Source: Methylococcales bacterium (GTDB taxonomy: Bacteria > Pseudomonadota > Gammaproteobacteria > Methylococcales > UBA1147). From it: 8,906 bases of DNA. The position numbers and the translations under genes are program-made. Below the pieces are notes generated by a model. The model was given only the letters and a program-made list of their open reading frames with translations. It had not been told where the DNA came from and did no database searches. The stretch covers positions 1-8,906 of the forward strand of contig JANXGZ010000104.1 in the NCBI GenBank assembly GCA_024958995.1. The letters are read 5' to 3'. Of the stretch, positions 1-4,704 are shown piece after piece; the stretch's first letter is position 1; every line of letters starts with the position of its first letter.

Positions 1-1
1 G

Positions 2-112
2 GCCACCCAACTGAAACCAAAGGCTCGCATCCGGTTGCTTGACAAGCTTTTTGCCGTGGGTTCCAATCGCGGCACCATGAATAACCCACCCCTCTGGGGC
101 AAACCATTTCAA
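2..112 (-). CDS. Possible 5' end of a divergent gene, cut by the left edge
   Basis: On the - strand a frame opens with TTG at 112-110, directly after an in-frame TAG (115-113), and stays open for 37 codons to the edge. It begins MKWFAPEGWVIHGAAIG and continues with a Lys-rich turn and an aromatic stretch (DASLWFQLGG). The composition looks protein-like. A strong purine run (GGGGAGG on the - strand, 122-116) precedes the TTG, but its 3-base spacing is shorter than ideal. Against it, the other two - strand frames and one + strand frame (2-163) are also open over this short stretch, so openness alone proves nothing. I do not recognise the protein. If real, it would be divergent from the CstA gene with under 50 bp between starts. 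Confidence 0.25.
   Translation of the reverse strand, partial: MKWFAPEGWVIHGAAIGTHGKKLVKQPDASLWFQLGG
39..67 (+). promoter_or_regulatory. Candidate sigma70 promoter for the CstA operon
   Basis: A perfect -35 hexamer TTGACA (39-44) is followed after 17 bp by TCCAAT (62-67), a 4/6 match to the -10 consensus. It lies about 95 bp upstream of the CstA start. The weak -10, and a possible divergent coding region over the same bases, keep confidence low. Confidence 0.3.
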
Positions 113-145
113 CTACCTCCCCGATCTGGTTCCAGGTCAGCAGCG

Positions 146-150
146 AAGGA
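146..150 (+). promoter_or_regulatory. Ribosome binding site of the CstA-family gene
   Basis: AAGGA at 146-150 lies 9 bases before the ATG at 160. It is a good Shine-Dalgarno match and fixes the start of the transporter gene. Confidence 0.75.
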
Positions 151-159
151 AATCGATCG

Positions 160-1845
160 ATGAGCGCAACCTACCTTGCCGCCGGCGGACTGATCGCATT
201 TATTGCGGGCTACATTCTGTACTCTGAATTCATCGCCCGCCGGGTCTATCGACTGGACCCCGAATACAGGACACCCGCCCATCGAATGCAGGACGGGATC
301 GACTACGTCCCTACTAACCGCTTCGTTCTTTGGGGGCACCATTTTACCTCGGTCGCTGGAGCGGCACCGATCATCGGGCCCGCCGTTGCCATCATCTGGG
401 GATGGGGTCCGGCCTTCGCCTGGGTCATCGTCGGCACCATATTCTTTGCCGGAGTCCACGACTTCGGGGCGATCTGGGCCAGCGTCCGACACGATGCACG
501 CTCCATTGGCTCGTTTACTGGAGATCTCGTCGGCAAACGGGCACAGAAACTGCTCATGATCGTTATCTTTCTGCTCTTGTTGATGGTCAACGCAGTCTTC
601 GCTGTAGCCATCGCCAAGAGTTTTATCAATACGCCCAGCAGCGTCCTACCAGCCTGGAGTGCTATCGTTGTGGCACTGATCCTCGGGCAACTGATTTACC
701 GATATCGGGCGGGCCTGCTCTGGCCGTCGCTTGGCGGACTCGCTGCCCTGTATTTTTTCCTCTACCTGGGCCCTGCCTTCCCGGTATCACTACCGGATCA
801 TGTGTTGGGGCTGGTGCCGAACGCCCAGTGGATCATCATCATGTTCGCCTACGCCGCCATCGCCTCGATGCTGCCAGTCTGGATGTTGCTCCAGCCTCGC
901 GACTACATCAACGGACTGCAGCTCTTCATCGGCCTCGGAATCCTTTACCTGTCTGTGTTCATCACCAACCCGGAGATCGTGGTACCGGCCTTCAATCAGG
1001 CCCCTCCCGAAGGAACACCACCACTCTTCCCTCTACTGTTCGTAACCATCGCCTGCGGCGCCATCTCCGGATTCCATTCCCTGGTCGGATCGGGAACGAC
1101 GTCGAAGCAAATCAACCGGGAAACCGATGCCAGACTGGTAGGCTACGGCGGATCGATTGGGGAAGGACTGCTGGCGCTAGCCACCATCGTAGTCGTCACC
1201 TCGGGTTTTACTAGCCTGGACGAATGGAAAGCCGTGTACACCCGATTCGGTGATGGCGGCATTACGGCTTTCGTCAATGGCGGAGCGGCGATCGTTTCCA
1301 GCGGCATCGGACTGTCTCGGGAATTTTCCGCTACCCTGCTCGCGGTCATGGCCATTCTGTTTGCCGGAACGACCATGGATACCGGCGTTCGCCTGCAGCG
1401 CTATATCGTCCAGGAATGGGGTCAGGATTACGGTATTCCGGTTCTGACCAACCATGTTGTTGCAACTCTCATCGCCGTTGGCACCTGCATGATCCTGGCA
1501 TTCGGTGCCGGGGGATCCAGCGGAACAGGCGGAATGACGATCTGGCCACTATTCGGAACCACTAACCAGTTACTGGCCGGACTCTGCCTCCTAGTGATCA
1601 GCCTTTACCTACTCAAACTCGGCCGGCCGTTCTGGTTTACACTACTACCGATGGCCTTCTTACTGATAACGACCATCCTAGCGCTTTTCCAGCAACTGGG
1701 GTCGCTGATCAACGAAGCGAAGTGGGTCCTGGTCGTGATGGATACCCTAATTCTTGGCGCCGCGATCATGATCGCCCTGGAAGCTATCAGTGCCTTTCTC
1801 CGAGAATACCGTAAGACCTGCCCGGGAAACGAGGCAAAATCTTGA
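160..1845 (+). CDS. cstA: CstA-family carbon starvation protein (multi-pass transporter)
   Basis: This 561-residue inner-membrane protein belongs to the CstA/BtsT family, whose studied members take up pyruvate or peptides. Family hallmarks are visible: HHFTSVAGAAPIIGP from about residue 60, GFHSLVGSGTTSKQ in the middle, and LFGTTNQLLAGL near the C-terminus. Hydrophobic segments are spread along the whole chain, roughly 14 by eye, starting with one at about residues 6-26. It is shorter than E. coli CstA (about 700 residues) and matches the shorter branch of the family. The ATG has a good RBS. The stop overlaps the next start by 4 bp, so the gene heads a translationally coupled operon with a small Cys-Cys protein and an ArsA-like ATPase. 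That setting differs from the enterobacterial cstA-ybdD pair. The family is secure; the substrate cannot be read from the sequence, and the symbol denotes family, not proven orthology. Confidence 0.93.
   Translation: MSATYLAAGGLIAFIAGYILYSEFIARRVYRLDPEYRTPAHRMQDGIDYVPTNRFVLWGHHFTSVAGAAPIIGPAVAIIWGWGPAFAWVIVGTIFFAGVHDFGAIWASVRHDARSIGSFTGDLVGKRAQKLLMIVIFLLLLMVNAVFAVAIAKSFINTPSSVLPAWSAIVVALILGQLIYRYRAGLLWPSLGGLAALYFFLYLGPAFPVSLPDHVLGLVPNAQWIIIMFAYAAIASMLPVWMLLQPRDYINGLQLFIGLGILYLSVFITNPEIVVPAFNQAPPEGTPPLFPLLFVTIACGAISGFHSLVGSGTTSKQINRETDARLVGYGGSIGEGLLALATIVVVTSGFTSLDEWKAVYTRFGDGGITAFVNGGAAIVSSGIGLSREFSATLLAVMAILFAGTTMDTGVRLQRYIVQEWGQDYGIPVLTNHVVATLIAVGTCMILAFGAGGSSGTGGMTIWPLFGTTNQLLAGLCLLVISLYLLKLGRPFWFTLLPMAFLLITTILALFQQLGSLINEAKWVLVVMDTLILGAAIMIALEAISAFLREYRKTCPGNEAKS
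1831..1834 (+). promoter_or_regulatory. Ribosome binding site that decides the TTG start at 1842
   Basis: GAGG at 1831-1834 lies 7 bases before TTG at 1842, inside the last codons of the transporter gene. It supports a TTG start that overlaps the upstream TGA in the four bases TTGA. Confidence 0.6.
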
Positions 1846-2117
1846 CAAAAAAACAATTCATCAGAAGGTTGCTTTCCCAAGCTCAGGACTTCGCATCCGA
1901 ATTCTACGCCGCCCCGTACCGGGGAACGATGGCAAAAGCCGGACAGGACGAGGACGATATTCTAATGCTGTTCGTATTCGCGGAACTGATGGGTATACCG
2001 AACCCGGTTGCCTATCAAACACTGGAACTGCAGCCTCTGTTGATTGAACGGTTTCATAGCTGGCACCGGCGCATCGGAATGTCGCATTCGCCACTCGACC
2101 ACATCCGCTGCTGTTGA
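1842..2117 (+). CDS. Small Cys-Cys-terminal protein (cory-CC-star type) between CstA and ArsA genes
   Basis: This 91-residue protein starts with TTG, overlapping the CstA stop by 4 bp and backed by GAGG 7 bases upstream. The N-terminus is basic (MTKKQFIRRLL). A FYAAPYRGTMA segment and an acidic patch (QDEDD, 35-39) follow, then a hydrophobic stretch (ILMLFVFAELMGIPNP, about 40-55). The C-terminal part has FHSWHRRIGMSHSPLDHIRCC, and the only two cysteines are the last two residues. From memory, NCBI names a family 'cory-CC-star protein' for small proteins ending Cys-Cys-stop; I think this is a member but cannot check. No signal peptide or clear membrane helix is seen. The paired cysteines suggest metal or thiol chemistry, which is inference. 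The TGA stop is in the same frame as the downstream ATPase gene, separated from its ATG by two codons, and a hairpin follows. Confidence 0.82.
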   Translation: MTKKQFIRRLLSQAQDFASEFYAAPYRGTMAKAGQDEDDILMLFVFAELMGIPNPVAYQTLELQPLLIERFHSWHRRIGMSHSPLDHIRCC

Positions 2118-2123
2118 CCCTGC

Positions 2124-3113
2124 ATGCTTGAACTGCTGAACCGGCAGTTCCTGTTCGTTGGCGGCAAGGGCGGGGTTGGAAAAACAACCACGGCCGCAGC
2201 CCTGGCCTTGATGGCGGTCGAGCAGAAACTGCAATGCCTACTGGTATCGACTGATCCAGCCCATTCGCTCGGTGATCTTTTCGGTCGAGAAATTGGCGAT
2301 CGCGAGACCTCCCTCCTCCCGGGGTTGCACGCGGTTGAGATCGATCCCGATCTGACCGCCAAACGCTACATAGAATCGGTAAAATCAACCATGCGCGACC
2401 TGGTTCGGCCGGCTCTGTACCCGAGCATCGACCGCCATATGGAGATTTCCAGACAGGCCCCGGGTACCGCCGAATCAGCCATGCTGGACCGGATGACGGA
2501 GTTAATGACGGATGCGTCAAACCCCTATGATCTGGTGATCTTTGACACCGCACCCACGGGGCACACCCTGAGATTGCTCGGCCTACCCGGCATCATGTCC
2601 TCATGGACCGACGGATTACTGGCTCACCAGGAACGATCGGACCGCTTCGCAGGAATTGCCGAGCTCCTCGGGCAGGGAAGCCACTCAGGCAACAATTTAG
2701 CCTACCTATCCGACCCAGCTTCCCCGGCCCGGACGCGTGGGAACAAGCTCCGCAAGGTCCTGGAAGGCCGGCGCATCAAACTCGATAATGCCGGAAAAAT
2801 TCTACGGGACGGGCAGCGCTGTGCTTTCGTCCTAGTTACGATCCCCGAGCGACTGGCCGTTCTCGAAAGCATGAAAACGCTAAAAAGCCTGGACGAATAC
2901 AAAATGCGAATCGGTGCACTGGTCATCAATCAATTACTTCCCGCTGACCTCGGCAGTGAATTCATGCAAAGCCGACGCAAACAGCAACTGAAATACGTCG
3001 ACCAGATCGAGCAGGGCTTCAAGTCAATCCGACGCTTTTACCTCCCTTTGCAGGCGGAGGATATTCACGGCATCGAGCGGCTCAGGTGGATTGGCAGGCA
3101 TTTAATCACCTAA
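2124..3113 (+). CDS. ArsA/Get3-family ATPase, single domain
   Basis: This is a 329-residue cytosolic ATPase of the SIMIBI class. The deviant Walker A loop GGKGGVGKTT covers residues 13-22, with signature Lys15 and Lys20. Switch I is STDPAHSLGD with catalytic-type Asp44, and switch II is DTAPTGHTLRLLGLP from Asp141. A VTIPERLAVLE segment typical of the family follows around residues 237-247. The protein has only two cysteines, Cys38 and Cys233. It therefore lacks the three-Cys metalloid site of ArsA and the CxxC zinc motif of eukaryotic Get3. Having one nucleotide domain, it would act as a homodimer. There is no arsenite pump or arsenic regulator nearby, so an arsenic role is unlikely. The gene lies 6 bp after the small Cys-Cys gene, with no strong RBS of its own, which suggests translation coupled to that gene. 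A role in servicing the CstA-like carrier or the small protein is inference. Confidence 0.93.
   Translation: MLELLNRQFLFVGGKGGVGKTTTAAALALMAVEQKLQCLLVSTDPAHSLGDLFGREIGDRETSLLPGLHAVEIDPDLTAKRYIESVKSTMRDLVRPALYPSIDRHMEISRQAPGTAESAMLDRMTELMTDASNPYDLVIFDTAPTGHTLRLLGLPGIMSSWTDGLLAHQERSDRFAGIAELLGQGSHSGNNLAYLSDPASPARTRGNKLRKVLEGRRIKLDNAGKILRDGQRCAFVLVTIPERLAVLESMKTLKSLDEYKMRIGALVINQLLPADLGSEFMQSRRKQQLKYVDQIEQGFKSIRRFYLPLQAEDIHGIERLRWIGRHLIT
2130..2150 (+). other. Perfect 7-bp hairpin just downstream of the small gene's TGA
   Basis: GAACTGC (2130-2136) pairs perfectly with GCAGTTC (2144-2150) around the loop TGAACCG. A T-G wobble could extend the stem to 8 pairs, leaving loop GAACC. The loop starts 19 bases after the TGA at 2115-2117. 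There is no following T-tract, so it is not an intrinsic terminator. It sits in the first codons of the ATPase gene and may tune its translation. Its position also resembles a bacterial SECIS element. Confidence 0.45.
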
Positions 3114-3274
3114 AGATCCGCTAGCTAGATCGCCTCCAGGGCGAACCAATACCGCCCACAGAACCAGCCATGAGTGGTCGCACGACCCAAAAGGCAGGCG
3201 ATACACAAAGAATCCCCCCCCTCGCACTCAGGCCTGTGGCAAAGCAGACCGCCTGTTTCGAACGCTTTCGGCGT
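3114..3274. other. Convergent intergenic gap with no gene seen
   Basis: This is the 161-bp stretch between the stop of the ATPase gene (+) and the stop of the epimerase gene (-). I find no convincing coding frame and no GC stem followed by a T-run. It contains a C-rich run near 3212-3221. The only clear structure is the hairpin at its right edge. Confidence 0.5.
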
Positions 3275-3276
3275 TC
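3260..3276. terminator. Hairpin at the convergent gene ends, possible weak terminator
   Basis: GAACGC (3260-3265) and GCGTTC (3271-3276) form a 6-bp stem with loop TTTCG, overlapping the stop codon of the - strand gene (3277-3275). Neither strand has a U-tract after it, so intrinsic termination is doubtful. It may act as an mRNA 3' end stabiliser or a Rho-linked stop. Confidence 0.25.
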
Positions 3277-4360
3277 AGCCAGAATAGTTGAGAACCCCTC
3301 CGTGTCCGTGCTGCTCAATGTCCAGCATATAACGGGCTCCATCGACCCGGTATCCTCCGCTCACCGGATCGGCCGCGAGCAACAGTGGCGTATCCAGGTC
3401 TACCCATCTGAAGGCCCCAATACCAGCGGCAAAATGGGCCGCAAACCCCATCCCGATGCGCGTTTCCACCATCCCCCCGATCATCAGGTCGAGACCGGCA
3501 GAGCGTGCCACAGAAACAATGTCCATAGCCTGAACCACGCCACACTTGACCAATTTGATATTGATCACACCTGCCGCCCGCATCGCCGCAATACGCATTG
3601 CTTCAGCCGGGGAACAACATGATTCATCGGCCGCAACCGGAATTCCAGTGACCTCGCCGACCCTTCGCAGACCCTCTAGGTCGGCCTTGGGCACCGGTTG
3701 TTCAATCAGCACCGGTTTCATTTGGGCTTTTTCGAGTTGGGAAACCAAGGAAATCATTTCGTCAGCACTAAAACCGCAGTTCGCATCCAGCAACAGTTGG
3801 CATTCTGGAAATCCCCCGCGGATGGCCTTGAGATGTTCAAAATCGGTCACCGCATCCTGTCCGATCTTGACCTTGATGGTATCGAATCCACAGTTCCTAT
3901 AGTGTCGGGCAAGATCATGGGCCTTAGCGGGAGAACAGATCGGAATCGTGATATCGGTTACCAGGCTGGATTCCGCACCCCCGAAAAACTGGAACAGCGG
4001 CATTTGCCAGTATCGGGCCAGAGAATCAAACAGCGCCATTTCAATTCCGGCACGAACCGATGGGAAAACAGGAAACAGATCGAACAGCAGGTCAGACAGG
4101 GGTCTCCAGGCTGCCGCCAATCGACCAACCAGCCGTTCTTCTGCCTCAGAGATGGCCGCCAGCGCCTGATCCTGTGTTTCATGTGTCAGTGGCGACAAGA
4201 TCGAAACTTCGCCCCAACCTTCCACTCCTCCGTCCAGTTCCATTCTTACGGCCACGTTTCCAACGGTCTTCAGTTTCGACGAAGAGATGGTGAAATCTGC
4301 CAGCAAGGGAACGTTCAGCGGAACGGCTTCGACTCGGATAATTCGCGGAGATTCTTGCAT
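3275..4360 (-). CDS. Dipeptide epimerase (L-Ala-D/L-Glu epimerase-like, enolase superfamily)
   Basis: This 361-residue protein is of the muconate-lactonizing subgroup of the enolase superfamily, soluble in the cytosol. The N-terminal capping domain covers about residues 1-130 and the barrel follows. Catalytic lysines are in IKVKIG (Lys163, Lys165) and INIKLVKCG (Lys269). Metal ligands are Asp192 (LLLDAN), Glu220 (LIEQP) and Asp245 (AADES). DLDTPLLL (Asp321, Asp323) is the DxD signature that in dipeptide epimerases binds the substrate's free amino group, which argues against o-succinylbenzoate synthase or muconate cycloisomerase. Epimerases of this group invert the alpha carbon of the second residue of a dipeptide; L-Ala-D-Glu from murein recycling is the best-known substrate, but others have cationic or hydrophobic preferences, and specificity cannot be read here. 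The gene stands alone on the - strand with a weak RBS and shares its upstream region with prlC. Confidence 0.9.
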   Translation of the reverse strand: MQESPRIIRVEAVPLNVPLLADFTISSSKLKTVGNVAVRMELDGGVEGWGEVSILSPLTHETQDQALAAISEAEERLVGRLAAAWRPLSDLLFDLFPVFPSVRAGIEMALFDSLARYWQMPLFQFFGGAESSLVTDITIPICSPAKAHDLARHYRNCGFDTIKVKIGQDAVTDFEHLKAIRGGFPECQLLLDANCGFSADEMISLVSQLEKAQMKPVLIEQPVPKADLEGLRRVGEVTGIPVAADESCCSPAEAMRIAAMRAAGVINIKLVKCGVVQAMDIVSVARSAGLDLMIGGMVETRIGMGFAAHFAAGIGAFRWVDLDTPLLLAADPVSGGYRVDGARYMLDIEQHGHGGVLNYSG

Positions 4361-4484
4361 CGGACTGTACAGGGTTAGTGTCGTTTCGATGATGCCCGGG
4401 GGCGAAAATACTGCAGTCAGGCATTGAACTCGAATCCTAAGTCACCTGAATTCACTGCAGATTTAGTCAAAAATAGTCGATCCG

Positions 4485-4496
4485 GTTGCCGCAGGA
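4485..4496 (+). repeat. Left arm of a 12-bp perfect inverted repeat
   Basis: GTTGCCGCAGGA at 4485-4496 is the exact reverse complement of 4627-4638. Allowing two mismatches, the match runs inward to 17 bases (GTTGCCGCAGGACGATC, 4485-4501). The whole unit spans 154 bp. No clear target-site duplication flanks it. Confidence 0.65.
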
Positions 4497-4555
4497 CGAT
4501 CACACGGAATGAGGATATTTACCCGTCAGCGAACCGACTGTCCAGAGTAAGCTAT

Positions 4556-4584
4556 TTGCCGACACCGCAGAAGTTGAATATCAT
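4556..4584 (+). promoter_or_regulatory. Candidate sigma70 promoter for prlC-ubiD
   Basis: TTGCCG (4556-4561, 4/6 to the -35 consensus) is followed after exactly 17 bp by TATCAT (4579-4584, 5/6 to the -10 consensus). It would give a leader of about 110 bases before prlC. The site lies between the two arms of the inverted repeat, so a protein bound to the arms, or a hairpin of the DNA, could affect it. Confidence 0.35.
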
Positions 4585-4626
4585 GATTTACCGCCACCCG
4601 GACTGCGCATGGGACAACCCAGGTCA

Positions 4627-4638
4627 TCCTGCGGCAAC
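4627..4638 (-). repeat. Right arm of the 12-bp perfect inverted repeat
   Basis: TCCTGCGGCAAC at 4627-4638 is the exact reverse complement of 4485-4496, with an inward extension to 4622 containing two mismatches. If the prlC transcript starts near 4590, only this arm would be in the RNA, so the pair would act at the DNA level rather than as an RNA hairpin of that transcript. Confidence 0.65.
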
Positions 4639-4704
4639 AACCATCGGTCTCCCGACGAGGGGCTTTCCGAAACTATTTAAACGCTGCATTCCGAGACCAT
4701 GGAA

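Larger units (their letters stand above)
4361..4704. other. Divergent intergenic region between epimerase and prlC
   Basis: The roughly 340 bp between two divergent starts must carry both promoters. It contains a candidate prlC promoter (4556-4584), a long-range 12-bp inverted repeat, and two copies of ACTGCAG at 4410-4416 and 4454-4460, 44 bp apart. On the - strand TTGACT (-35-like) occurs near 4473-4468, but I find no good -10 at normal spacing for the epimerase. A + strand frame from 4424 to 4708 is open but shows no protein-like features. Confidence 0.5.

Noticed and set aside
37..52. GCTTGACAAGC followed by five T as an intrinsic terminator
   Set aside because: The stem is only four base pairs with a three-base loop, too weak. 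The same bases give a perfect TTGACA -35 box.
2..163. Open + strand frame ending in ATGA overlap with the CstA gene
   Set aside because: The translation is rich in Pro, Ser and Arg late on, resembles no protein I know and has no supporting start in view. Three other frames are equally open here.
330..1214. 294-codon + strand frame inside the CstA gene
   Set aside because: It lies in another frame of a gene with clear family motifs, and its product is rich in Arg, His and Pro, typical of an overlapping shadow.
1842..2117. Small gene as YbdD/YjiX, the usual CstA partner
   Set aside because: YbdD-type proteins are about 65 residues with a different pattern; this one is 91 residues and ends in Cys-Cys.
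1861..2553. 230-codon - strand frame across the small gene and the ATPase gene
   Set aside because: It is antisense to two well-supported genes, and its Arg/Pro/Gly-rich product shows no domain.
2124..3113. ArsA as part of an arsenite efflux system
   Set aside because: Only one nucleotide domain and two cysteines are present, without the metalloid site, and no arsB, arsD, arsC or arsR neighbour is seen.
3170..4378. + strand frames 3170-3622 and 3698-4378
   Set aside because: They are antisense to the dipeptide epimerase, whose catalytic residues are all present. Their products have no recognisable features.
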